Source: Eleginops maclovinus (taxonomy: Eukaryota; Chordata; Actinopteri; Perciformes; Eleginopidae). Taken from it: 64,000 nucleotides of DNA. Positions 1-11,435 of the stretch are shown in pieces. The stretch spans positions 25,677,257-25,741,256 of the forward strand of contig NC_086350.1 of assembly GCF_036324505.1 (NCBI RefSeq), given 5' to 3'. Numbering within the stretch: position 1 is the first letter of the stretch; the number at the start of each line of letters is the position of its first letter. The translations under genes and the position numbers were made by a program. The notes beneath the pieces were generated by a model. It searched no databases and was not told the origin of the DNA. It saw only the letters and a list, made by a program, of their open reading frames with translations.

Positions 1-19
1 CACAGAGACATGGGGTTAA

Positions 20-105
20 CCTTCAGCAGCGTTTGTATGACCTTCAGCAGCGTTTGTATGATCTTCAGCAGCGTTTGTATGACCTTCAGCAGCGTTTGTA
101 TGACC
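20..105. repeat. 21-bp tandem repeat, about 4 copies
   Basis: A unit reading ccttcagcagcgtttgtatga is repeated head to tail four times with one or two substitutions (for example gatctt for gacctt). It is a short minisatellite and may extend past the left edge of the window. Confidence 0.9.
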
Positions 106-1496
106 TTGAACACAACTTTGATCACAAACAGCAAAGACTGTTTATAGCTATGTTTCTGTAAAGTGAAGCAGTTTTCTTGCTCTTTCTTGGCTGCTAGTTC
201 AGTGAATTTTGGTCGTACAGTGATGAGACTTATACCAATGGAATCTGTGAAATCTCAGGTAAAAATGGTTGATATGGTCTGGTAGCTGAGTTTCTTCCCG
301 TTCAGTGGGTTTGCCACATTAATAGGTTGTTAAATGTTAACATGCCCTGAGATGCTGTTTCTTACAAGTTGCTTGTACTTGTACTTTTTTACACTGCCTA
401 ACAATGGAAGCTACAACCTAAATTAACACATTATTTTATTGTCAAGATTTTAGGGTCATTTCGGTTAAATGAAGGACAGCACATTTGAGAGTCATATTTA
501 GAAACACAAAGATGTAATGTCATTTTCTTGAATGTTTAAAAGACAGAGGAGAACCTATCACAGGTCAACATGAAGAAATAGTTTCATGTCTTTATCATTA
601 GCCTCGTGACCTTGAACACGCATTTTGAGCAGTGGCAGCTGGTGCATCTTTTTCCAGGGGAGTATACACAAAGTAAAAACATATGCAATATAAGAGATTA
701 TATCTATTTTTTGTACATATGTAACAGAGTTATATAGGGTTGTGTAAAATCCTTGTTAAAATGGACAATTCCGCCATCTGGTGTCAGAAACTTGTACCTG
801 CATTAAACACTTTATCGCAATGGATTGTGGGTGATCTCTTAAAAGGGTAAGGTCCCTTTTATTATGTCGGTGGACAACATGTCTGTTTTTATTTGTATAA
901 GGATATAAACTTTCTGTTGTGTTTGTTTAGTTTAATGTTAATCGTTTAAAGCTCTGAGCAACATGTTTTTGTGTGACTGGCTATTATTTTTAATGATTTA
1001 TCAATGTGATCATCAATAGCTAATCTGAACAAATAAACTAATGTACGGTGGCCATGAAGTGCAAGTCGAAACCGCATTTCACAAAACACTACAACATTTC
1101 ACGAAACACAACAACATTACAAAAAACACTAGAACATTTCAAAGATTACCGAAAGGGTATTCCTTTAGGGAAAACACTCCTTGTTTGTGATTGGACAGAG
1201 CTAGCCGGAGAAACACTGCTGTGATTGGTTGTGATTGGCGAAGCAGCCCGCTTTTTTTCTCAGTTACTTATGAGGAAAGCCTGTACGTGCAAGCCCTCCA
1301 GGAACCCATAGAGATTGCATTGAAAGCTCTGATATTTGAAAAAAATGCATTTTACACGAGAGTCTATGACAGACCCCTGGGGCAATTTTCAATCTGACTG
1401 AAATCGCACCTAAGGGGTGGGACCATGTTAAGCACGACTTTAGTCTGATTGGACAATGACGTTTTCGACAGATCTAACGTCTAAGTCAGTGTTGGG
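106..1496. other. Intergenic stretch, no gene seen
   Basis: No coding potential is supported here. Around 1077-1145 a motif of the type acatttcacaaaacactaca recurs three or four times, a degenerate short tandem array. The stretch 1170-1490 has several 'gattgg' motifs and looks like an old dispersed repeat, but I could not assign it to a family. Confidence 0.4.
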
Positions 1497-1783
1497 GGTC
1501 CCGACCCCCCGGGAGACCGCCAGGGGGCGCCAGGGGGGTCGCGAAAACTTTGAGGGAAAGGGAAAAAACGGGTAAAATGTGAAAATAAAAATTGTAATAT
1601 GTTTTTTTAGATGTTATTAATAACTGCATATCTATCAATCTATGTGTCTTTTGATGCCCATCTTTTAAAATGTATACTTTTTTAAATCACACAACCAACC
1701 TTAAAGCCAATCAGAATTGAGCTGCTGTTTCTGAGAGTGAAACTGAGTTGCTGTGTGGAAAACTAGCTACGTACTGCTAAAGG

Positions 1784-2438
1784 ATGAAATGGACAAATTT
1801 CTTAAAAGAAAAAGACCATCTGGCGATTGAAATGAAGATGCCCTCAATGCAAAAGACTCACAGCCACGGAATACCAACCTGGCCATCTAAAACTCGGAGG
1901 CATGAGCCATCATACATTCAGTTTGGCTTTACCATGGCAAGTAAGAACGGCCGTGATGTGCCTAAATGTGTTCTCTGCCTCGAGATCCTCGCCAACGAGT
2001 CTTTAAAGCCATCTAAACTTGATCCACATCTCAAACAAAAGCCCCCAGCAGAAGCTAATAACTCTATAGACTTTTAAAAAGAAAAGAGCATCTAGCGATG
2101 CAATCGGGTTACATTTAAGCAGCAAGCCGGCGTCCCCGAGCGGGCCTTGAAGGCATCAGTTTTTGCATCATACCACATGGCCCGTGCAAAGAAACCGCAC
2201 ACAATAAGAGAGGATTTAATTCTACCAGCTACCGTATTGTTCGGGAAATGCTAGGTGAGGATGCTGCCAGCAAAATCAACGCGGTACCACTCTCGGATAA
2301 TTCTGTGAGCCGAAGGATTGGCGACATGGCTCAAGATGTATCTGCTCATCTTTTGGAGCAAGTGAGAGATCGTGAACATTTCGCTCTGCAGCTGGTTGAG
2401 AGCACGGATGTATCAAATGTCGCAGAATTGCTTGCATA
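1784..2438 (+). pseudogene. hAT transposase, N-terminal fragment
   Basis: The reading begins MKWTNFLKEK and includes a BED-like zinc finger with the spacing CVLCLEIL followed by a downstream H. This matches the N-terminus of ZBED5/SCAND3-like hAT transposases. After a stop near 2076 the homology resumes (HMARAKKPHTIREDLILPA, then LGEDAASKINAVPLSDNSVS). It then runs to the CATA target site at 2435-2438, where the retrovirus inserted. It is a broken fragment in more than one frame. Confidence 0.75.
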
Positions 2439-2625
2439 TGAAGTATATCTTGTAGCGATGTTTGTGAAGATGATGAAGAAGTCTCCAGAGACACCAGCTT
2501 GTATATAATAAGGTTTATTACAACAGCATAGTATCAGACACCAACACGGGCGATGCGGGGTTCCCAGAGCCAATTGTGGAATTCCCCCGAACAGTCTTTG
2601 TGCATACACTTTATAGGAGAAATGT

Positions 2626-2660
<35 letters not shown>

Positions 2661-3062
2661 AAAATGCGATGTTCTATGAGAATGTGTACCCAAATAAGGT
2701 GAACTATACGTTTGTGCACGATGTCTTGCGCGTACCCAAATAAGGTGAGATATACGTTGGTCTTTGTCTTACTCATCCCTGGAGGTCTTCTGACATAGTC
2801 CAGAGGTTTTTTATACAACCTCCTGTCGTACCACATCACTCTCTGCACTCTCTATGACCTCAGAGAGCAACCAACTGCATATGAACAGACCCAATACACC
2901 ACACAGGCAATAACTCTGTATGCCCCACTAAGGTGACCTAGGTCGATTCCTAGGGTATCTTTAACGTATTCCAGATGTTGTTTTTCACTCTTCTTCCACC
3001 CAACCTTCCTCTGACCTCAGGGAGTATCTGCCCTGGTATATCTCCAGTTTTAATACACCACA
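2439..3062 (-). repeat. ERV 3' LTR
   Basis: This 624-bp copy is the 3' LTR in element orientation. On the minus strand it holds an AATAAA followed by a TATA-like stretch. It differs from its partner in three ways: a (GT)n tract near 2628-2660, a tandem duplication of about 48 bp built around gtacccaaataaggtga, and loss of a segment of about 54 bp between short acacag repeats. Confidence 0.88.
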
Positions 3063-3075
3063 TATTCCCCCCTTC
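3063..3075 (-). other. ERV polypurine tract
   Basis: The plus-strand pyrimidine run directly right of the left LTR reads on the minus strand as a purine tract ending at the LTR. This is the expected position for plus-strand DNA priming in an element that runs right to left. Confidence 0.7.
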
Positions 3076-4122
3076 GAGAGTACACAGAGTCTCGAAACTA
3101 AAATAATAAACCATACATGACTACAATTCTGACATAGGTAACAATTCCTCCACTACATGCTTTCTACAGCATAACTTTAACACTAATATAATTTTATGGA
3201 GTGTGAGAGTGAAAAACCTGTCTGGCAGCCATCTTCCCAAGTTACCCTCAAACAATCTAGACAGGAAAATTCTACCACGGCCCCTCTGCCCTAGGCGACC
3301 ACACAAAGTACTCCAGATCTATCAAAAGGAGGAACTGTAATTATTTATAACAATATGTGTAGAATGTAACTTAAGCAAATACATATGGAAACCTCAAAAA
3401 CCAAAATCGAAACAATGTCCAAATTCTGGCTGGTCGACCCATCGCACCTTCCAATGGACCTTTCCCTGCCTAGACCCAATTTCCCTAGGTGTTAAAGGAA
3501 AAGAAAACATATGAGGTCCCCACATACCTACTCAATATCAGATAACATCATTCCTCACACATTGATACAGTGACACTATTATGGACGTTTAAGTCTAACT
3601 CATACAAATATATGTAAGAAAAAGACACAGTAGTGGTTCCCACTGCAGCTCCTCTGCAGCAACGTTGACGACTCTCAGTGTAGGGTCGCTCATATGTCGA
3701 ATCCGAACACTTTGTCACAACGTCCTTGTTCAGAATCCTTCAGTCCATAAACCAGTATCTTTGCAGAAAACAACAGATGCAAAGTAAAACATCAAACACT
3801 GATTATAATGTCAGATTCACGATATCATATTCTTATAGGTTATGATTTCCATATTTCCCCCAAACCTTAAACCCCCTGTATAACTACCACATGACAACAC
3901 TCTAATGGATATAAATCTCATGAGTATGTAAAAATTGGACGTTCAATATGGATATTTCTCCAGTAACTTCCCTTCTATCCACACTTCTGCCTCGTCGACA
4001 TCTATACTAGCCACCTGTAGTAATGGCATCTGAGATGGATCACCAGGCATCACGACACCAACCCATCTCTCTGTAGAATCTCTTCCATAGCTGGAACCCC
4101 AAGAAGGTTAGCTAACAATCTC
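3076..4122 (-). other. ERV internal remainder downstream of gag
   Basis: About 1 kb lies between the broken gag frame and the 3' LTR. It has only short open frames, and none shows polymerase or envelope motifs. Just after the gag stop, capsid-like reading continues briefly in another frame and then ends. This stretch most likely marks the scar of a large internal deletion. Confidence 0.5.
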
Positions 4123-5367
4123 TTAATGTGTTCCCACCATGAGCTCATCCATCTTTGAAGTCCACGGATGTGCTCCATCTTGAAGAGTAGGCAACTTCTC
4201 CATTATATCTGACATATCGGTATTCTGCCAAGGCTTGTACTCCAAATTCTGTCCACGAACTATTACAGGAAGCATCTTCTCAAGTGTTCCTTTTCTTGGG
4301 TGAAGTGAATATCTTGCATTTGTTCCTCGGGATTGTTTTCCTTGCAGCTCTTCCTTCTCCGTCCGCAATTCTTCTATGCGGCATATCAACCTTCTTTTAC
4401 GTTCTGATGTAGTGGCTAACTCCAAAGCCGCTATACTTTCGTCGATCATTTCTTCCATCTGTTTTATAACCTTCTTTCTGTCTTCCTTCCTTGTAGTACT
4501 GGATATTGTAGGATCAAATCCTACTGACGTCGAGGGGCCCTCGTCCCCTGAATATTCATTGTTGTCTCCAATGTCACATTCACTAGACTCATCATCTCTC
4601 GAGTCCTCTTCTGTCTCCGTGTTATCTCCTCTCTGTTCCGCTTTAGCCAGCATCCGCCTGACTGTAGGGTCATATCCGCCCATAGCCTCTTCTTGATCAC
4701 TCTGGTCATCATCCTCGGACTTTCTTCTCCTGATCCTCAATTTCCCCCCTGTTTCCAACCGGGTCGTTTTCTTCTTACTTTTGGCACTTGGATACATTCT
4801 TATAGTTGTTTTCGCTCGTCCCGTTTCTATTACTTGGTCATCTTCATCTCGGATGCGGTACCCACCCCTTTGGCTGATCACTGGGAGTTGGGGATAGATT
4901 TCCTCAATGGTCGCCTCCTTCTTATAAGGTGGAGGGCTCTTTATTGGTTCCGTATGCGAAAAAGGTGTATTAATTTCCGCCGCCAGTTTTTGTATTTCTT
5001 TTGCATTTTTCCGAATTACTTCCGCGCTTCTCTCATTCTTAACTTTTGTTACTTTTAACCGTTTCTGTCCCTCATTTTCAAACAACTGAAGAATGCCGAG
5101 CTCTATCTGTCTCTTTTCTTTACGTTGTCTCCCTTTCTTGCCCTTCTTTTGGTCAGTTTTGTAGGTAGAAACGAGCACCTGCATTGTTTTGATTACATCG
5201 AGGTTAAGCGTCCCTTCCACTGGCCATGGTTGTTCAATATCACGCCAACGTTTGTGCCATTTCTCAGACATCTTTTCAATACCTTTAATTAAAGGATTAT
5301 TCTTCTGTACTACATCCCCAGGAGTAATTACATTTGGATTGGTAGTTTTAATGTTCTTTTTCTTCAT
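4123..5367 (-). pseudogene. Endogenous retroviral Gag, truncated
   Basis: The 414-residue minus-strand frame is a retroviral Gag precursor fragment. A matrix-like motif (QPWPVEGTLNL, residues 46-56) lies near the N-terminus. A PPPY late-domain motif is at residues 145-148, and YPQL follows at 158-161. The middle is acidic and serine-rich. The C-terminal 50 residues resemble the start of a capsid N-terminal domain. In retroviruses Gag builds the particle and recruits ESCRT through such late motifs. The frame stops inside the capsid region after a frame change, so no capsid C-terminal domain or nucleocapsid knuckle follows in frame. It is an old, non-functional copy. Confidence 0.75.
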
Positions 5368-5632
5368 TTTGACAAGTATTTTACGTTCCCAAATCCTAAA
5401 TTAACCCTATTGCTGAAACTTCTAAACTACTTAAAGCTATTTAAATCACTTCTCCCTCTCTTTTTATTTATTTTATTATCAATTTTTCCATAAATCATCC
5501 ACTCAATTAAACCAATCAATCAATCAATATACCAAATCAAACCAATTAATCACTCAGTCAAATCACTCAGTCAAATCAATCAATCAATCAAATCAATCAA
5601 CCAAATCAATCAATCGACAAAATCAACCAAGT

Positions 5633-5677
<45 letters not shown>

Positions 5678-7727
5678 ACAAAATCAATCAACCAACTAAT
5701 CAACCAATCAATCAGTGGTAGGTGTTGTGCACTCAATTCATTACTCGATTGTAAGCTAGTACTTCAATGGAAAAAGATATAAAAGAATGCCCCACTGTAA
5801 GGGACTGAACAGCTTATTTCCATTAAAACAAAGCCACAGGTACTACAGTCCGAACCGACAACCAATAATCCACGCCCATGCGCTCCCAATAGGGTCAAGC
5901 TCCAAAACCTAACACTCTGATAACTATTTCAAATGCGTGTACTCAGTCTGTTGCCAAGCCTTATTCCAAACCAACTACAGCAGGTATACTCGTGAATGCA
6001 AATCCTGCAGTTTATTAACCCCAATTCAGTTTAGAAGTGTTTAAATACTCATATAATAAAATATATGAAAGTACCCCAAAGGCATATCAGTGATGTTTAA
6101 CTGTAAATGAACATACCTGAATAGTCAAAAAGCAGGTATAGAAGAGTTGTGGATAAGAACTACACTGGCCTGGATTCAGACTGGATTGATGCTGCACCCT
6201 CTGTCGTCAGCAATCCTCAGTCCTTATCGTATCCTGGTCAGGTTTTCACGTCCTCTGCCGCCCCTCTCTGCATTTCAGCTCCCCCACATACAGATGATAG
6301 GGAGGAAGGAGGAGACCCCCCCTTTCTCAACCAAACTCCAACAGAATAAAATAGAAAAAGAAATTGAAGTTGCAGGTCTCCGTCTGGCAAAGACAAACTC
6401 AATAGATAACCCGCGTTTGTATATTACTTCAAAAAGTTACTTTATAGTCCTGCATAGGCATCTAAATATCTCAAACGCTCTCTCCACTTTTCTTCAAAAT
6501 CATAAACGTCTTTTCTGGGGACTCATACACTTTAACCAATTTAAAATGTTCCCTTAACAGAGACTGATCATTTGTAGCAGATTCGAAAATGTTCCCCAGA
6601 AAGCTCATCCGTTTTAGCCAAATAAAAGTCCTCTGAGAAAAAGTTCATATATATATTTACATATATTTTGTACTGTTTCAAAATGTCCTCTTCTTGGAGG
6701 CTCATATATTTTACTAGTACGAAGTCAAAACATCTTCTTCAAAGAAGAACACAGAATCTTTTTCCTGGATTTTACTGACTCTCTTCTCTCCTCCGTATCT
6801 CTCCCTCAAATGTTGGGCTATTTTTAGCTCTTCACACACACAGATGCAGCAGAGCCCAGCTCCGTCCAGCACCCCATAAATTCAGCATTCTTCCAAACAC
6901 ACAGTATACATTCAATCCTAACTTTCACCAGGGCCTCTCATTCATTCATTTCCCTATAGCATGCTTTTCCTTGCTATTATCCCTTTATTTCTAAATTTCT
7001 GCTACCTTAATAGGTGTGAAATACTCAAATGACTAATCCCAACATTCGTTCGTCAACAAATGCCAAATAGAAACCAATGAATTTCTTATTCTACACCCAG
7101 TTCCCAGAACAGACCCAAAAAATCAACCTAGTAACTTTTCAGGATTTTTAGGCCCATCTAACATCGCCTCTTCTGAGGGCTTTATCCAAATCTGCGGCTA
7201 TTTTTACTCTTATTTCCTTTATCCTTATTCCTTTCTATATTTTTACCGTTGACCAATTGCCCTGGGCCCAGGGTTATCTACCTTACCTTCCGAATCTGAC
7301 TATCTTTCAAAGTCAATTTTCACGCAGTGTCTATTTACAAATGTCTTACCGTTAAGAAGCTCGGGGGCCCATCTTCGTTAATCTTGCACCGTTGTGTAGC
7401 TCCCTTTCTCGTTACTAATTACGCTTATTCTACCCTTTTGCTTTTAACTTCACATCCTTTATTTATGCCTTTATTCCTTCCTATTCCTGTTTCCCTATTT
7501 CTTTTACTTCAATACACTCCCCCCTATTGCGTCGTGCACTACGCAATAAATCCCCAATTTAGAACGGAGTCTCACTCCAACATCAACACAAACATGGCAT
7601 ATCCCCACACATCAGTCCGCCTGGTGCGAGCCAGAGCAACCCCTCACATCCAACCCCACAAATGCTCACTGGACTGTGATGCCTTGGCAGGAGATGTGTT
7701 GTAGAGTCGCCTGAAGATCGCAAGACG
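5368..7727 (-). other. ERV 5' leader, unusually long
   Basis: About 2.4 kb separates the primer-binding-site-like sequence from the gag start. Apart from an (AATC)n tract nothing coding is recognisable. The length is large for a retroviral leader, so an inserted or degenerate segment may be hidden here. Confidence 0.45.
5508..5720. repeat. (AATC)n microsatellite
   Basis: Long runs of the tetranucleotide caat/aatc, with occasional caac and gaca variants, occupy about 200 bp inside the retroviral leader. The longest pure run is near 5636-5675. Confidence 0.9.
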
Positions 7728-7745
7728 GCCAAGTTTGTGACGCCA
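7728..7745 (-). other. ERV primer-binding site, candidate
   Basis: On the minus strand TGGCGTCACAAAC starts four bases after the LTR end (gact spacer) and begins with TGG, the complement of a tRNA CCA end. Position and form fit a retroviral primer-binding site. The priming tRNA cannot be named with confidence. Confidence 0.55.
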
Positions 7746-7749
7746 AGTC

Positions 7750-8361
7750 TGAAGTATATCTTGTAGCGATGTTTGTGAAGATGATGAAGAAGTCTCCGGA
7801 GACACCAGCTTGTATATAATAAGGTTTATTACAACAGCATAGTATCAGACACCAACACGGGCGATGCGGGGTTGCCAGAGCCAATTGTGGAAGTCCCACG
7901 AACAGTCTTTGTGCATACACTTTTTTAGGAGAAATGTGGGTGTGTGTCAAAATGCGATGTTCTATGAGAATGTGTACCCAAATAAGGTGATCTATACGTT
8001 GGTCTTTGTCTTACTCATCCCTGGAGGTCTTCTGACATAGTCCAGAGGTTTGTTCTACAACCTCCTGTCGTACCACATCACTCTCTGCACTCTCTATGAC
8101 CTCAGAGAGCAACCAACTGCATATGAACAGACCCAATACACCACACAGTTCCAGCAGTCCAGCAGTGGCTCACTCAGTAGGGGCTTGGACTGGCTTTCTA
8201 CACAGGCAATAACTCTGTATGCCCCACTAAGGCGACCTAGGTCAATTCCAAGGGTATCTTTAACGTATTCCAGATGTTGTTTTTCACTCTTCTTCCACCC
8301 AACCTTCCTCTGACCTCAGGGAGTATCTGCCCTGGTATATCTCCAGATTTAATACACCACA
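7750..8361 (-). repeat. ERV 5' LTR
   Basis: This 612-bp direct repeat partners 2439-3062. It lacks the (GT)n expansion but keeps the segment ttccagcagtccagcagtgg and its neighbours, which are missing from the other copy. It is followed by the CATA duplication at 8362-8365, where the hAT coding sequence resumes. Confidence 0.88.
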
Positions 8362-8983
8362 CATACATCAGATTTATTTCAGAAGACAACTTTGTTGAGG
8401 GAATATTATTTATTTTGCAAAGCACTGGAAGGTAGGACCACAGGAAGAGACATTTTCCATTTAGATGAGTACATCGTCTCAAATGGACTTGACTGGTCTC
8501 GATGTGTGGGTGTGTGTTATGATGGGACAGCGGCTATGACAGGCAAACAAAGCTGAGTGACAGCTTTGATACGGTAGAAGGCCCCGCATGTAGTGGCCAC
8601 ACACTGCATGCTCAATCGTGAGGCACTTGTTGCTAAACGGATGGATGATGAACTACATCAGATTCTACAGGAAGTTATACAAGTAGTGATTTTCATAAAT
8701 GCCCCGCCCTTAAAACATCGACTGTTGGCTGTTTTGTGTAACGAGATGGGCGCAAAGTTTGAGGGGTTACTGCTCCACTCCAACGTGTGCTGGCTTTCCC
8801 GTGGGGCGGTGCTGAATCCTGTTTTTGAACTGCGAAGGTTGATCGGTGAATTCCTCTCTTCTGAAAATCAAGAACTGGCTGGCCGTTTTTGAGATTCCTC
8901 AAGGCTTCAGAAACTTGCATACATGTCGGACAGATTCCAGCATCTAAATGTCCTGAATAAGAGCATGCAGGGTATCTCTCCCT
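8362..8983 (+). pseudogene. hAT transposase, central fragment
   Basis: The reading includes a C-V-G-V-C-x-D/Y-G-x-A-A-M-T-G-type catalytic-core segment near 8500-8545. It continues with HCMLNREALVAKRMDDELHQ, then LLAVLCNEMGAKFEGLLLHS, then a CWLSRG motif, and ends with RLQKLAYMSDRFQHLNVLNK. This is the central transposase core of ZBED5/SCAND3-type hAT elements. Stops at several points show decay. It breaks at 8983 where the BEL/Pao long terminal repeat begins. Confidence 0.8.
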
Positions 8984-9250
8984 AATACACAGCACCATAG
9001 TTCTTTGTTACTGATGGATGTATTCATCTTAATTGCACTCCAACATCACCGTCATGAAATACACCGTCAAACTCGCTGGCTGCACACAACCGAGAGAAAA
9101 TGAGTTCACTTGTCAAAAGGAAAACATAAAAAGCTTCAAAAGTGTACTGCAACATCACCTTAAACTCTTAAACGTATAGCGGAGTATACAACCCTCGTGC
9201 TTCTTCTTGGAGGCGGTTGCAACAACTAAAGGTGTCCCCGCACAACATGG
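8984..9250 (-). repeat. BEL/Pao 3' LTR, inner end uncertain
   Basis: The left boundary is set by the junction with hAT sequence and by the 55 bp shared with the right end. The inner boundary is not defined because the partner LTR is truncated; 9250 is only a guess. Confidence 0.45.
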
Positions 9251-9492
9251 GATATAAGCATAGCTCCTACATAGTGTTAATAAGTCAATATTGGTGAAAA
9301 TAAATCATATAAATAATATATGTAAACAAACGTACCAAAAATGATATAAATAATATTTATGGCAGTTAAACTCCCACCAAATCACACATTTTGTGATTTC
9401 ACTTCACAATTTTACTTTCACTTAACACAATGATTTTAATATTCAGGAAAGAATGGGGTGTTCATTATGAACTCACATCCATGTTCTTTTAG

Positions 9493-10283
9493 CTATTCAT
9501 GATCCAGGTCCTTCATTGTATTCATGAACTCTCCTTTTGCACCTACAAAGTTGGTGCCTTGATCACATCTCAGCTGTCTTACATGTCCACGTATTGCAAT
9601 GAATGCACGCAATGCATGGATGAAAGCGTCTGTAGTGAGATCATCAAGCATTTCAACATGTATGGCTCTAGAACACATACAGGTGAAAAGAAGACCATAC
9701 TTCCTCAATTCCTTTCTTGCTTCCTTCACGTAGAACGGTCCGATGCAATCTATGCCACAATATGTGAATGGAGGTGTCATTTCCATTATTTCTTCTGGCA
9801 AATTTGCAATCTTTGGATCTTGTGTGTTCCTTCTGTACTTTCTGCACGTTGTGCACTTGAAGATGTGCGAGGCAACTACGCTGCTGCATCCTATGTCCCA
9901 TATTCCACTGGATCGCAATTAATTTACAGTAATTCCTCTTCCTTGATGATGTACCTTGTCATGGTAGTGCTTAATAAGCAAAGAGGACAGATGACTTGCC
10001 TTTGGTACAATGGCAGGATGCTTGACATGTGGGTGAAGGCTGGACCTTGTAAACGTCCTCCAACCCTGCGCACACCATACTCATCTACAAATGGACTTAG
10101 TTTGTGTAGCTTGTTTGCTTTGTCCTTGGGTTTTACTTCCTTGCCTTGCCTTATACCTTTGATCTCACTGCTTCTGTTTGGACCAGTTTTTTTTTTTTTT
10201 AAGAATTCTTGGGCAACCAGTGCCTTTAATACAGTGACAGTGCAGTTCAGAAACGGGGAGACAGAGGGGAAGACGCGCAGCAA
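9493..10283 (-). pseudogene. BEL/Pao integrase remnant
   Basis: The segment reads KLSPFVDEYGVRRVGGRLQG, typical of the Pao integrase N-terminus, then a zinc-binding CTTCRKYR. The core follows with catalytic Asp in CGIDCIGPF and in LRCDQGTNFVG. The downstream Glu-containing part is absent, because the frame ends soon after the second Asp. The N-terminal and core parts are in different frames, and a SINE has inserted upstream. In a live element this enzyme joins the cDNA to host DNA. Confidence 0.8.
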
Positions 10284-10378
10284 AGGGACTCAGGCCGGAT
10301 TCAAACCTGAGTCCACCGCATGGGGATCAAACCCCAGTATACGGCCGCCTGCTCTACCCACTGAGCTATACGACGGCC
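10187..10378 (-). mobile_element. tRNA-derived SINE
   Basis: On the minus strand the head reads like a tRNA, with an A-box region (TAGCTCAGTGGGTAGAGCA) and a B-box region (GGTTTGAATCC). A short unrelated body and an A-run follow (T-run at 10187-10200 on the plus strand). It is flanked by a 13-bp target duplication, ctgtttggaYcag, at 10174-10186 and 10379-10391 with one mismatch. It interrupts the RNase H-integrase linker of the BEL/Pao element, so it is younger. Confidence 0.85.
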
Positions 10379-10391
10379 CTGTTTGGATCAG

Positions 10392-11203
10392 TTTGATTAA
10401 GAAAAGCTCAGCTTCCTGTCTTTCCTCCACACTTGTAGCTTCATTTATTTTCGGTTTGAGACCCTTGATTTGCTTAGCATGAGGCTTAAGGACGAGCAAT
10501 GGCCTTGACAGCTCTTTTCCAGTCAGAAAACCTTGTCAGGCGGTCAAGCAACGTCTGGTCTTCCATTGCTTTGGTGTTGAACACCTGGGCCTTTCGAAGT
10601 TCTGGATCATTGTCAATGAACTCTCCCACCTTTACATCTCCTATGGGTAACTCCTTTTCCCTTAGAAAGTCTGGGCCATTAAACCAGTTTGACGCAACGA
10701 GCTGATCTGCACTTAGGCCTCTCGAAGCATGATCTGCAGGATTAACTTCGGTATGTACAAATTGCCAATTGCTTGGGATCTGTAACGGACTTAATTCTTT
10801 GGATTCTGTTTGCCACAAACACGTGAAACCGTCTGGCATCATTGTTTATATATCCAAGGACGACCTTAGAGTCTGTCCAAAAATATTCTTGAAGACCATC
10901 TATTTCAAGCTCATTTCTGAGTATAGCACTTGTCCTTGCTGCTACCACTGCTGCAGATAACTCAAGTCGTGGTACTGTAGTTACTTTGGTGGGGGCAACA
11001 CGCGCCTTCTCCATGACTAGCGAGCAATGGATGTCTCCATTGGTATTGATTGCGCTGAGATATAGCACACACCCCATAACTTGTGACGCTGGCGTCGGAG
11101 AAGTGAAGTTTGCTGGGATGTAGCACCTTCTGATCTTTACTTCTGATCTTGTAGCCATGACTCCCACTGTGCTCTGAGCTCTTCTGGAAGTGGCTCGTCC
11201 CAA
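10392..11203 (-). pseudogene. BEL/Pao RNase H region
   Basis: The translation contains RVAPTKVTTVPRLELSAAVV, FWTDSKVVLGYI and, in a second frame, NPADHASRGLSADQLVASNW. These are the hallmark RNase H motifs of Pao-type polyproteins. The two parts overlap in different frames near 10742-10842, so a frameshift lies between them. The C-terminal linker (QEAELFLIKLIQ) reaches the SINE insertion. Confidence 0.82.
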
Positions 11204-11435
11204 CCAACCTTATCTCGACACAGTTGTTGCAAGACCATCTTTCCCCGGAGGATGAAAGGTGCTACGAACCCCAACGGGTCGTAGATAGAAGCTACTGTGG
11301 ATAGCTCTTCTGGTCAGTGCATGTTCCTTGACAGTAACTCTGAACTAGAAGTCATTGGAGGAGACTCCCCATTGAACACCAAGAGCTCTTTCCATGAGCG
11401 ACTCTACTAAAGCCCTATCCAGGTCTTTGACACTT

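Larger units (their letters stand above)
2439..8361 (-). mobile_element. Endogenous retrovirus, gammaretrovirus-like, gag-only relic
   Basis: Two long direct repeats begin TG and end CA on the plus strand (2439-3062 and 7750-8361) and are flanked by the 4-bp target duplication CATA (2435-2438 and 8362-8365). The hAT sequence continues across the join, so the insertion boundaries are exact. On the minus strand a primer-binding-site-like TGGCGTCACAAAC lies four bases inside the right LTR, and a polypurine tract (AAGGGGGGAATA) abuts the left LTR, which fixes the orientation. Only a gag-type frame (4123-5367) is recognisable. No protease, polymerase, integrase or envelope motifs were seen, so the element is deleted or non-autonomous. 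The 4-bp duplication and gag motifs fit a gamma/epsilon-type retrovirus. Confidence 0.88.

Noticed and set aside
1..105. CRISPR-like array
   Set aside because: The 21-bp units are contiguous without unique spacers, so this is a minisatellite in a vertebrate genome.
10290..10378. Possible tRNA gene on the minus strand
   Set aside because: The A-box and B-box are present, but an A-run tail and target duplication show it is a SINE head, and the cloverleaf is not well formed.
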